DNA of 21,470 bases from Oscillospiraceae bacterium (lineage in GTDB: Bacteria; Bacillota; Clostridia; Oscillospirales; Ruminococcaceae): assembly GCA_020024185.1 (NCBI GenBank), contig JAHHUD010000021.1:1-21470 (forward strand). Direction: 5' to 3'. The notes under the pieces are model-generated. The model ran no database searches, had not been told where the DNA came from, and saw only the letters and a program-made list of their open reading frames with translations. Position 1 is the stretch's first letter. Each line of letters opens with the position of its first letter. The position numbers and the translations under genes are program-made. Below are positions 1 to 7,259 of this stretch, piece by piece.

Positions 1-2
1 AA

Positions 3-107
3 GATAGTGATGTGGTAAGAAGTCAGCCTAAAAATTTTATGCTTAATAAATATAGCGAAATGTTTGTACAATTGAGTAAATATTGCATATTACCAGATTT
101 GAGTTAG
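3..107 (+). CDS. 3' end of an unidentified protein (partial)
   Basis: An open frame enters from the left edge and ends at TAG 105-107, giving 34 residues that end in ...YCILPDLS. There is no stop in this frame from base 3 on, and a rho-independent terminator follows 25 bases later, which supports a real + strand gene end. The fragment has no motif I recognise (one Cys, mixed hydrophobic and polar residues), so no function is offered. It converges on the nucleotidase gene. Confidence 0.5.
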   Translation, partial: DSDVVRSQPKNFMLNKYSEMFVQLSKYCILPDLS

Positions 108-132
108 AATTTATTATTTATGCAAATAAAAA

Positions 133-163
133 AGAGTGTATGTTTTAGATACACTCTCTTTTT
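133..163. terminator. Bidirectional rho-independent terminator
   Basis: Perfect 9-bp stem 133-141/149-157 (AGAGTGTAT/ATACACTCT) with a 7-nt loop. It is followed by a T run on the + strand and preceded by an A run that gives a U tract on the - strand. It lies between two convergent gene ends and can serve both. Confidence 0.85.
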
Positions 164-177
164 GTTGTATAAAATTA

Positions 178-2088
178 TTAATTATTGATAGTTTTATTTT
201 TATATTTTTTATTAAATTTAATTATATTACGAACCAAAATAAATACTGTTAATATTAAAAATATAAGGGTAAGAGTTATTATATATGTAAATTTATTTGG
301 GTTAGAAAATAAGTTTACAGGATTTAAACTTGAATATACAACTTTTCGTCCATCAGTAGTCGCATATTTACTATCTATAAATTCTCCCATATTTTGAAGA
401 TATGATGCAATGGCATACCATTCTTTTATAGGATTTCCCTTGCCATCGTGTATTACATATTTATTTAAATCATTTATTTCTATTGGATTTCCGTCCATAT
501 CTCGTGGAATAATAGAAACAATACCCATTGAAGTGCTTTTAACAGCACCAAGCATTTGACCACAATACATACCGGTAACTAAATGATAAAGTTTGTCATC
601 TTCTATTTTTTCTAAACTTCCATCATCTTTTCTAAGCATAGCGTAGTCTACTTTATTGAATAACATTCTTTTTGTATTGAATGAATATTCTACCCCAGAA
701 CAGAAAAGCTGAGCTTCTGACATAAGAGGCTGAACAGATGCATCAACTTCTAATATTGTTTTTAGGTCTTTGCCGGTAACATAAACTGATACAAGTTCTC
801 CTTCGGTGCCCACACCTAAAGAGGCGGCATTGAAAACATCGGAAACAGTTATTTTTCCAGTAGGAAGACTTTCACGCACAACACCAGCAGCTGTTAAAGC
901 AATATCTACATTTTTTCCAGTGGCTATTTCAGCTGCCCATTTGTAAGCATCAGAATAAATATTACACACAGGAGATTCGTGAGAAACTCCTTCTATTTGG
1001 CTAATATTTTCAAATTTAAAAGTATTATTTACTACGACATCATCAAAATTAAATCCATATTTTGAAAGATAATCGCTTTCAACAGTAGATTTAAATAAAT
1101 TAATTATTGTTTCAATTTTTTCATCATCTTTTATATTTTCATCTATAGGTATAAGATTATAGTCTGATATAGAAACAGAGCCGTTTTTATCATAATTTAA
1201 ATTTAAAACACCAAGATTTTTTCCATATTCACCACAAGAAACAATATATGTATTGTTTACAGCAATTGGTTCTGATAATGTTGTATGAGTATGACCAGAT
1301 ACTATAACATCTATACCATTGACTTTTTTTGCAAGTTCATAATCTTCGCCTTTATGATTAGATGTTCCGGAATGTGATAAACATATAACAATAGGCTCTA
1401 CACCATATTTATCAAGACATTCTTTTGTTGCTTTATCAACAATATCCTGAGCGATAACAGAAGGTTCTTTAAAGACCATTCCTGAATTTGGAGAATATTC
1501 ATGAGACTCATATCCTGACATGCCAAAAATGGCATAATAAATTCCGCCACGCTCCATTATGATGTAATCTTTAACACCATAATTATCAAAAGCATCAGAC
1601 ACAAATTTGTCATATCCATGTTCATGCTCTAAAGGTGGAAGATAGTTTGATTCAACTATTATAGGTAACTTATCACCACTATCCACAGCAGAATTTAACA
1701 TTGATGCGAGGCTGGTTGCAAAATAGTCATATTCATGATTTCCAAATGTGGTTACATCATATCCCATAGCCCCAAGTAATCTCAACTCAAGTGCTGAAGT
1801 AGAGAAAGCTGTTTGAAATAATGAACCCATAGAAAAATCTCCTGCATCAACTAAGATTGCATCAGGATATTTTTGTTTTTGCTGTTTAATAGCAGTCATA
1901 AGGCGAGCAAAACCACCAAATTCTCCACCGTTTTCATCAGGAGAAGGCAGAAGGTGAGAGTGCAGGTCGTGAGTAAACAATACTGTTGCAGTTTTGTTAT
2001 CTTCTTGTGCATAGATAGTTAAATTGGCAAATACAACAGTAATTATTAGTGATGTTAAAAATAATAAATTTTGTATAAATTTTTTCAT
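178..2088 (-). CDS. Secreted membrane-anchored 5'-nucleotidase/UDP-sugar hydrolase family phosphoesterase
   Basis: 636 aa. The N-terminus has a signal peptide (KK, then a hydrophobic stretch about residues 7-26). The calcineurin-like metallophosphatase domain follows, with the dinuclear-metal residues of the family visible: D41/H43 in the DLH motif, D84 in DAGD, N117/H118 in GNHE, H239 in LSHSG and H266/H268 in SGHTHT. A 5'-nucleotidase C-terminal domain covers about 350-590. Residues 602-623 form one membrane helix followed by a Lys-rich tail; no LPXTG is present, so the protein is probably tethered by the helix, facing outward. Family members dephosphorylate extracellular nucleotides or UDP-sugars for nucleoside and phosphate salvage; the exact substrate cannot be read here. 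The ribosome binding site before ATG 2088 is weak (ATGGTAAAAAC). It is monocistronic, between the terminator at 133-163 and the divergent deformylase gene. The family call is firm and the substrate is not. Confidence 0.9.
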   Translation of the reverse strand: MKKFIQNLLFLTSLIITVVFANLTIYAQEDNKTATVLFTHDLHSHLLPSPDENGGEFGGFARLMTAIKQQKQKYPDAILVDAGDFSMGSLFQTAFSTSALELRLLGAMGYDVTTFGNHEYDYFATSLASMLNSAVDSGDKLPIIVESNYLPPLEHEHGYDKFVSDAFDNYGVKDYIIMERGGIYYAIFGMSGYESHEYSPNSGMVFKEPSVIAQDIVDKATKECLDKYGVEPIVICLSHSGTSNHKGEDYELAKKVNGIDVIVSGHTHTTLSEPIAVNNTYIVSCGEYGKNLGVLNLNYDKNGSVSISDYNLIPIDENIKDDEKIETIINLFKSTVESDYLSKYGFNFDDVVVNNTFKFENISQIEGVSHESPVCNIYSDAYKWAAEIATGKNVDIALTAAGVVRESLPTGKITVSDVFNAASLGVGTEGELVSVYVTGKDLKTILEVDASVQPLMSEAQLFCSGVEYSFNTKRMLFNKVDYAMLRKDDGSLEKIEDDKLYHLVTGMYCGQMLGAVKSTSMGIVSIIPRDMDGNPIEINDLNKYVIHDGKGNPIKEWYAIASYLQNMGEFIDSKYATTDGRKVVYSSLNPVNLFSNPNKFTYIITLTLIFLILTVFILVRNIIKFNKKYKNKTINN

Positions 2089-2127
2089 GTTTTTACCATT
2101 TTTTATTATAAATTTTCAATGAATTTT

Positions 2128-2136
2128 AGTATAACA
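2128..2136 (-). promoter_or_regulatory. Candidate extended -10 promoter of the nucleotidase
   Basis: Read on the - strand, TGT-TATACT matches an extended -10 element (TGn plus 5/6 of TATAAT) about 40 bases upstream of ATG 2088. No good -35 is seen at the right distance, which is usual for extended -10 promoters. Confidence 0.35.
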
Positions 2137-2174
2137 TAATTATAAATAAAACGCTATAAGCTTTGATGAATAAT

Positions 2175-2202
2175 TTGAAATAATAAGAAAATTTGATATA
2201 AT
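2175..2202 (+). promoter_or_regulatory. Candidate promoter of the deformylase paralogue
   Basis: TTGAAA at 2175-2180 and a perfect TATAAT at 2197-2202 with a 16-bp spacer, about 45 bases upstream of the deformylase start. Confidence 0.5.
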
Positions 2203-2212
2203 AAATATCAAA
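2192..2212. promoter_or_regulatory. Perfect dyad over the -10 box (candidate operator)
   Basis: TTTGATAT at 2192-2199 and ATATCAAA at 2205-2212 are exact inverted copies around a 5-nt centre, and the dyad covers the TATAAT box of the deformylase promoter. The shape suits a dimeric repressor. The arms are AT-only apart from one G and one C, so chance is possible. Confidence 0.3.
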
Positions 2213-2246
2213 AATATTTTAAAAGAAAGGATAATTTTATAGATTT

Positions 2247-2660
2247 ATGATAAAAGAACTTATACATGACCCAGTGTTTTTGGCACGTAAATCAGAGTTA
2301 GCCACAAAAGATGATTTACTGATTGCTGATGATTTATTGCAGACGCTTATAGCACATGAAGAAGAATGTGTAGGTATGGCTGCAAATATGATTGGATATT
2401 TAAAAAACATTATTGCTTTTGACAATGATGGAGAGTATATGGTTATGTTTAACCCACATATTATAAAAAAATCAGGGCAATATGAAACAGAAGAAAGCTG
2501 TTTATCGCTTTTAGGTGGACCAAGAAAAACAAAAAGATATAAGAGCATAAAAGTTCAGTATCAAAACAGAGAATTTCAAACCAGAATTAAAACATTTAAT
2601 GATTGGACGGCACAAATAATTCAACATGAAATTGACCACTGTAACGGAATATTGATATAA
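2247..2660 (+). CDS. Peptide deformylase-like protein, divergent paralogue
   Basis: 137 aa, shorter than housekeeping deformylases (about 150-190). All three metal ligands are present: C85 in motif II (EESCLS), H127 and H131 in motif III (HEIDH), with catalytic E128. Motif I reads GMAANMIG (43-50) instead of GxGLAAxQIG, so the oxyanion-stabilising Gln is Met48, and the motif II Gly is Ser84. Canonical enzymes remove the formyl group from the initiator Met. From memory, streptococci and clostridia carry a second short protein of this type with the same GMAANMIG and EESCLS motifs, whose role I do not know. An AGAAAGGA box lies 15 nt before ATG 2247, which is rather far; an in-frame TAA at 2232 rules out a longer form. 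It is a single gene between its own promoter and a terminator. The fold is certain; full deformylase activity is not. Confidence 0.85.
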   Translation: MIKELIHDPVFLARKSELATKDDLLIADDLLQTLIAHEEECVGMAANMIGYLKNIIAFDNDGEYMVMFNPHIIKKSGQYETEESCLSLLGGPRKTKRYKSIKVQYQNREFQTRIKTFNDWTAQIIQHEIDHCNGILI

Positions 2661-2693
2661 AAAAGTAAGCTGAACATTCTCAGCTTACTTTTT
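2660..2693. terminator. Bidirectional rho-independent terminator
   Basis: 14-bp perfect stem 2660-2673/2680-2693 (core AAGTAAGCTGA/TCAGCTTACTT) with loop ACATTC, overlapping the deformylase stop codon and flanked by A and T runs. It also serves the convergent flavin reductase gene. Confidence 0.9.
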
Positions 2694-2698
2694 ATTTT

Positions 2699-3175
2699 TT
2701 ATTCTATTATTTCAATAACTTCTCCAACAAATACAGTATGTGGTGCTTCTTCAGTATAATATGTATCAACAACATCATCAGGTATTGCAGAAATATCTAA
2801 ATCTTGACGATATATTTTTTTGCAAAGCAAAGTAGTTTTTGCCTGCTTAAATGTTACACTTTCACCAACAGCAACTGGTTCAAACCCAACTTTTTCAACT
2901 TTATTTATATATTTTCCAGAGTTTTCTCCAAGAAAAGCAAGCTCCTCACGATATTGTTTATCAAAAAAGCTTACAGTAAAATAATCATTATTTTCTAAAA
3001 AACTGTGAGTGTATCTTATAGGTTTAACATATATGCTTACCACTGGCTTTCTCCAAAGAGTGCCAACACCACCCCAACCGATTGTCATAGTATTATAGTT
3101 ATCTAAAGTTCCCGCAGTAACTAATGGCCAGTCTTCGTGGAAAATTTCAAATGATTTTTCAAAAAAATCTTTCAT
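2699..3175 (-). CDS. Flavin reductase-domain (FMN-binding split-barrel) protein
   Basis: 158 aa from the chosen start. The sequence matches the flavin reductase-like fold: FHEDWPLVTAG near the N-terminus, NTMTIGWGGVGTLWRKP, then a conserved barrel segment (SIYVKPIRYTHSFLEN) and NDYFTVSFFD. Members bind FMN, reduce flavins with NAD(P)H or work as small flavoproteins; here the partner is unknown. A longer reading from ATG 3193 is open, but the AAAAGAGG ribosome binding site lies inside it at 3190-3183, 7 nt before ATG 3175, so the start is the Met in MKDFFEKSF. It is monocistronic, converging on the deformylase gene. The partner in electron transfer and the physiological substrate cannot be read from the sequence. 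Confidence 0.88.
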   Translation of the reverse strand: MKDFFEKSFEIFHEDWPLVTAGTLDNYNTMTIGWGGVGTLWRKPVVSIYVKPIRYTHSFLENNDYFTVSFFDKQYREELAFLGENSGKYINKVEKVGFEPVAVGESVTFKQAKTTLLCKKIYRQDLDISAIPDDVVDTYYTEEAPHTVFVGEVIEIIE

Positions 3176-3182
3176 AATAAAA

Positions 3183-3190
3183 CCTCTTTT
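3183..3190 (-). promoter_or_regulatory. Ribosome binding site that sets the flavin reductase start
   Basis: AAAAGAGG on the - strand, 7 nt before ATG 3175. The alternative ATG 3193 lies upstream of this site and has no comparable box of its own. Confidence 0.75.
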
Positions 3191-3253
3191 CATTAAATTT
3201 ATACGTTAAATATTAATATAAATATTATCACTATAGTATTTTAAAATCAATTA

Positions 3254-3287
3254 AAAAATGCTCCCTTTAAGTTAAGAGAGCATTTTT
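3254..3287 (-). terminator. Rho-independent terminator of the ABC exporter operon
   Basis: 10-bp stem 3254-3263/3278-3287 (AAAAATGCTC/GAGCATTTTT) directly after the stop of the second ABC gene. An A run on the + strand gives the U tract on the - transcript. Confidence 0.8.
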
Positions 3288-3290
3288 ATT

Positions 3291-5201
3291 TTATTCAAGT
3301 ACAAGATTTCCAGTATATAACTGATAATATCTTCCACCTTCTTTAATAAGTGAAGTATGGTCGCCACGTTCTATTATTTGTCCGTTTTCCAAAACCATTA
3401 TAGCATTTGAGTTTCTTACGGTTGAAAGTCTGTGTGCAATAACAAAAACTGTTCTGTTGTGCATAAGAGAATCCATAGCATTTTGGATAATAGACTCTGT
3501 TCTTGTATCAATACTGCTTGTTGCTTCGTCAAGAATAAGAACAGGAGGATTTGCAACAGCGGCACGTGCAATAGCGATAAGTTGTCGTTGTCCTTGAGAT
3601 AAGCTTGAGCCATCTTGAGATAACTCTGTATTATATCCATTTGGCAGATGAGTTATAAAAGAATGAGCATTTGCAATTTTTGCTGCAGCTATAACTTCTT
3701 CATCAGTTGCTTTTAAATTGCCATAACGTATATTTTCCATAATAGTTCCGGAGAAAAGGTGTGTATCTTGTAAAACTATACCCAAAGAATGACGAAGGTC
3801 TGATTTTTTAATATTGTTGATATTTAATCCATCATATCTTATTTTACCATCTTGTATATCATAAAAACGATTTATAAGATTCGTAATAGTAGTTTTTCCG
3901 GCACCAGTTGAGCCGACAAATGCGATTTTTTGTCCAGGCTTTGCGTATAAAGAAACATTGTGTAAAACTATTTTATCATCATTATATCCAAAATCTACAT
4001 CATCAAAAACAACATCACCACGAAGTGCAACATAATGAAATCCATTTCCGTTTTTTTCAGGAACTTTCCAAGCCCAAGTATTTGTTGTTTTATCAGTTTC
4101 TTCAATAGAGCCATCTTCTTTTTCAATAGAGTGAACAAGAGTTATATTGCCATTGTCGATTTCTGGTTTTTGGTCAATTACGTCAAATATTCGCGTTGCA
4201 CCGGCCATAGCAAGAACAACAGTATTGAATTGCTGTGTAACTTGTTGTATAGGCTGATTGAAACTTCTAACAAGTTGAAGAAAAGAGCCTATTGTACCAA
4301 CTGTAACAGAACCAATGCCGTTTATTGCCAAAATACCACCAGCAAGGGCTATCATAGTAAAGTTTAAATGTCCCATATTTGAGGCAATCGGAGCCATAGT
4401 ATTTGCAAAACGGTTTGCCTTTGTCATGCTATTGAAGAGTTCTTCGTTTAGTACATCAAATTCTTCTTTTGATTTATTTTCATGAGTAAATATCTTTACA
4501 ACTTTTTGACCTTCCATCATTTCTTCGATATATCCGTTAAGATTACCAACATCTTTTTGTTGTTTTGCAAAAAACATGCCAGACATAGCACCAATTTTAC
4601 TGCTAAGCTTTATTGTTATAAAAACCATAATAAAACTTACTATGGTCATTTGCCATGAAAGGACAATCATAGAAATTGCAACAGATACAATTGTTACAAT
4701 ACTGTTTATAAGCTGAGGGAAAGTTTGGCTTGTCATTTGACGTAATGTATCAACATCGTTTGTATAACGGCTCATAAGGTCGCCATGAGTGTTTGTGTCA
4801 AAAAATTTTATTGGTAGTTTTTGCATATGCTCAAACATTTCATCACGCATTTCTTTTAAAGTGCCGTGAGTTACATACATCATTATACGGCTGTATATAT
4901 AAGTTGAGATAATACCAATAAAATATATACCTGCGATTCTCAAAATGGCATATAACAAACCGGACATATCAGGATTTTGCAGACCAATAAATGGTGCAAT
5001 ATAAGTATCAATAAGAGTTTTTATAAAAAGCGTACCGTTTACATTTGCCAATGCAGAAATAAATATACATATAATTACAACAAAAAAGTGAAGTTTATAG
5101 TTTTTTAATATTCTTTTTAAAAGACGCATAAGACTTTTTTTTGCGTTATCGTCAAATTTAACTTTACCCATTGATGCACCATGTTTATGAGGATGTCCCA
5201 T
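3291..5201 (-). CDS. ABC exporter half-transporter, subunit with the consensus catalytic motifs (LmrD/TM288-like)
   Basis: 636 aa fused membrane and ATPase half-transporter. A His-rich cytoplasmic start (MGHPHKHG) and six predicted helices (about 35-330) lead into the nucleotide-binding domain. Visible motifs are Walker A GSTGAGKT (430-437), signature LSQGQ (534-538), Walker B VLILDE with catalytic E559, and switch His590. About 40 extra residues (354-392) precede the A-loop, a feature I associate with Firmicute LmrD-type subunits. The signature deviates (Gln for the third-position Gly), whereas Walker B and the switch His are intact. This matches the subunit that supplies the true catalytic site in heterodimeric exporters. 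It overlaps the upstream partner by one base (TAATG) with an AAAGGAAG site inside the partner's end, so translation is coupled. Likely role: ATP-driven efflux of drugs or lipophilic compounds; the substrate is unknown. Confidence 0.92.
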   Translation of the reverse strand: MGHPHKHGASMGKVKFDDNAKKSLMRLLKRILKNYKLHFFVVIICIFISALANVNGTLFIKTLIDTYIAPFIGLQNPDMSGLLYAILRIAGIYFIGIISTYIYSRIMMYVTHGTLKEMRDEMFEHMQKLPIKFFDTNTHGDLMSRYTNDVDTLRQMTSQTFPQLINSIVTIVSVAISMIVLSWQMTIVSFIMVFITIKLSSKIGAMSGMFFAKQQKDVGNLNGYIEEMMEGQKVVKIFTHENKSKEEFDVLNEELFNSMTKANRFANTMAPIASNMGHLNFTMIALAGGILAINGIGSVTVGTIGSFLQLVRSFNQPIQQVTQQFNTVVLAMAGATRIFDVIDQKPEIDNGNITLVHSIEKEDGSIEETDKTTNTWAWKVPEKNGNGFHYVALRGDVVFDDVDFGYNDDKIVLHNVSLYAKPGQKIAFVGSTGAGKTTITNLINRFYDIQDGKIRYDGLNINNIKKSDLRHSLGIVLQDTHLFSGTIMENIRYGNLKATDEEVIAAAKIANAHSFITHLPNGYNTELSQDGSSLSQGQRQLIAIARAAVANPPVLILDEATSSIDTRTESIIQNAMDSLMHNRTVFVIAHRLSTVRNSNAIMVLENGQIIERGDHTSLIKEGGRYYQLYTGNLVLE

Positions 5202-6928
5202 TATACTTCACTTCCTTTCATTTGAGATGTATAGATTTCATTATAGATACTATTATTATTGATAAGCTGTTGGTGTGTGCCAACTCCGTTGATTTTGCCA
5301 TCATGGAGAACAATAATAAAATCAGAATCCTGTACAGATGATATTCTTTGAGCAATTATGATTTTTGTTGTGTCTGGAATATCATTGTAAAATGCTTTTT
5401 TTATCATAGAATCGGTTGCAGTATCAACAGCACTTGTGGAATCGTCAAGAATAAGAATTTTTGGCTTTTTAAGCAATGCACGAGCAATACATAAACGTTG
5501 TTTTTGCCCACCGGAAACATTTGAACCACCTTGCTCAATATGAGTATCATATTTATCCGGGAATGACTGGATAAATCCGTCTGCTTGTGCAGATTTGCAT
5601 GCTTGTATAATTTCTTCGTCAGTTGCGTTATCGTTGCCCCAACGGAGATTTTCTTTTATAGTTCCACTAAACAAAACATTTTTTTGCAAAACAACAGAAA
5701 CATTTTCACGCAAAACATCAAGGTCATAGTCTTTAACATTTTCACCACCAACAAATACACTGCCACTGGTGGTATCAAATAAGCGAGGGATAAGCTGTAT
5801 TAATGATGTTTTTGCACTTCCTGTGGCACCGATAATACCAACAGTTTGTCCGGATTTTATATCAATATTTATATCCTCTAATACAAGATTATGGTTATCT
5901 TTTGAGTAAGAGAAAGATACATTTTCAAATTTAATAGAACCATCTTTAACTTCTTTTATTGGGTTGTTTTTATTTTTAAGGTCAACTTCTTCATCAAGAA
6001 CTTCAATAATTCTATCTCCACTTGTTTTTGCCATGGATACCATAACAACTGACATAGAAATCATCATAAGACTTGTAAGTATTTGTTGTAAATAAGTAAA
6101 CATACTCATAAGTTCACCGGTAAGCATTGAAGAATTTACAACAAGATTTGCACCAATCCAAGATACAAGAAGTGTAGTTAAATAAACTGCAAATTGCATA
6201 ATAGGAGAGGCAAGAATCATAAGTTTTTCAGCCTTAATAGAATAATCGTATAAATTTGAAGTTGCATTTTTAAATTTTTCAGTTTCAAAATCTTCTCGTA
6301 CAAAAGCTTTAACTGTTCTTATGTTTGTAAGATTTTCTTGAACAATGCTGTTTACTGCATCATATCTTTTAAACATACTGCGAAAATTTGGCATAGCTTT
6401 TGACATTATAACAACAACACAAATTATAAGAAATGGAATAATACCAAGAAAAACAAGTGTAAGTTTGGCACTCATAGTGAAACACATTATTAAAGCAGAA
6501 ATAAGCATCAAAGGGGCTCTAATAAGCATACGGATAATCATTGAATATGCCATTTGTACATTATTAACATCAGTTGTAAGTCTTGTTACCAAGCTTGCAG
6601 TTGAGAATTTATCTATATTTGCAAAAGAAAATTCTTGAATTTTATAAAACAGACCTTGTCTTAAATTTTTTGCAAATCCAGCACCGGCTTTTGCAGCGTT
6701 AATACCTGACGATATTCCAAAAAAAAGAGAAATCAAAGTCATAAAAATCATAAGTAAACCAAGTTTTATAACATACTGCATGTCAGAATTAGCAAGTCCA
6801 ACATCCACCATTTTTGCCATGGATTTAGGAATAAGAACCTCCATCACAACTTCTAAAGCAACAAAGACAGATGTCATAATAGAAACAAACTTATATTCTT
6901 TTATATATTTTGAAAGTTTTTTTATCAT
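5201..6928 (-). CDS. ABC exporter half-transporter, subunit with the degenerate ATP site (LmrC/TM287-like)
   Basis: 575 aa, first gene of the operon. A six-helix membrane domain (about 15-295) precedes the nucleotide-binding domain with Walker A GATGSAKT (367-374; Ala at the usual Gly before Lys), intact signature VSGGQ (471-475), Walker B ILILDD (491-496) and AQR at 526-528. The catalytic Glu is Asp496 and the switch His is Gln527. These are the hallmark substitutions of the non-hydrolysing site in heterodimeric exporters such as TM287/288, BmrCD and LmrCD. Its intact signature completes the catalytic site of the partner, while its own Walker motifs pair with the partner's LSQGQ to make the degenerate site. 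The start ATG 6928 has a GAGGTGG site 4 nt upstream. No MarR- or TetR-type regulator is adjacent. Confidence 0.92.
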   Translation of the reverse strand: MIKKLSKYIKEYKFVSIMTSVFVALEVVMEVLIPKSMAKMVDVGLANSDMQYVIKLGLLMIFMTLISLFFGISSGINAAKAGAGFAKNLRQGLFYKIQEFSFANIDKFSTASLVTRLTTDVNNVQMAYSMIIRMLIRAPLMLISALIMCFTMSAKLTLVFLGIIPFLIICVVVIMSKAMPNFRSMFKRYDAVNSIVQENLTNIRTVKAFVREDFETEKFKNATSNLYDYSIKAEKLMILASPIMQFAVYLTTLLVSWIGANLVVNSSMLTGELMSMFTYLQQILTSLMMISMSVVMVSMAKTSGDRIIEVLDEEVDLKNKNNPIKEVKDGSIKFENVSFSYSKDNHNLVLEDINIDIKSGQTVGIIGATGSAKTSLIQLIPRLFDTTSGSVFVGGENVKDYDLDVLRENVSVVLQKNVLFSGTIKENLRWGNDNATDEEIIQACKSAQADGFIQSFPDKYDTHIEQGGSNVSGGQKQRLCIARALLKKPKILILDDSTSAVDTATDSMIKKAFYNDIPDTTKIIIAQRISSVQDSDFIIVLHDGKINGVGTHQQLINNNSIYNEIYTSQMKGSEV

Positions 6929-6948
6929 ATTTCCACCTCATTTTTTTA

Positions 6949-6977
6949 ATATTTTTAATCTTGTTTAATAATGTCAA
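6949..6977 (-). promoter_or_regulatory. Possible promoter of the ABC exporter operon
   Basis: A perfect TTGACA at 6977-6972 on the - strand, with only a poor -10 (AAATAT, 17-bp spacer at 6954-6949). The implied 5' leader would be very short, so this is weak. Confidence 0.25.
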
Positions 6978-7223
6978 TTTTAATAATATAGATTTATAAG
7001 TTTTATAATTTTAGGATATTTTTGATAATATTATTAAATTTATTTATGATTTGATAATATTTTTACGTAAAGTTATTAAGTTATTTGTAATAACAACCTT
7101 TAAGTGTTTTTCTATTTATACGCTGTTATAATCCTTGTATTTTTTAACACCAAAATATTCTATCACTGAAAAAATATAAGGTCAATCTGAAATATATAAA
7201 AATTTTGTGAAGTATTAAAATAA

Positions 7224-7254
7224 AAGCACATGTATTTTAGAAATACAAGTGCTT
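7224..7254 (-). terminator. Rho-independent terminator of the LysR gene
   Basis: Stem 7224-7237/7241-7254 (AAGCAC-A-TGTATTT with AAATACA-A-GTGCTT, one A/A mismatch, 3-nt loop) just after the LysR stop. AT-rich sequence at lower coordinates gives a U-rich tail on the - transcript. Confidence 0.75.
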
Positions 7255-7259
7255 AAATG

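Larger units (their letters stand above)
6929..7259. other. 331-base AT-rich intergenic region without a gene
   Basis: It lies between the ABC operon start and the LysR gene end. It holds the ABC ribosome binding site, a possible promoter (6949-6977), a direct repeat TTTGATAATATT at 7021-7032 and 7050-7061 (29-bp period), and the LysR terminator at 7224-7254. No open frame with a ribosome binding site was seen on either strand, and no structured RNA is evident. Confidence 0.6.

Noticed and set aside
3176..3193. Six extra N-terminal residues of the flavin reductase
   Set aside because: They encode the ribosome binding site used by ATG 3175.
4035..4367. Open frame of 110 codons on the + strand inside the ABC transporter gene
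   Set aside because: It is antisense to a well-supported gene, has no ribosome binding site and no recognisable protein pattern.
7021..7061. Possible start of a CRISPR-like array from the repeated TTTGATAATATT
   Set aside because: Only two short AT-only copies, no regular series and no cas genes.
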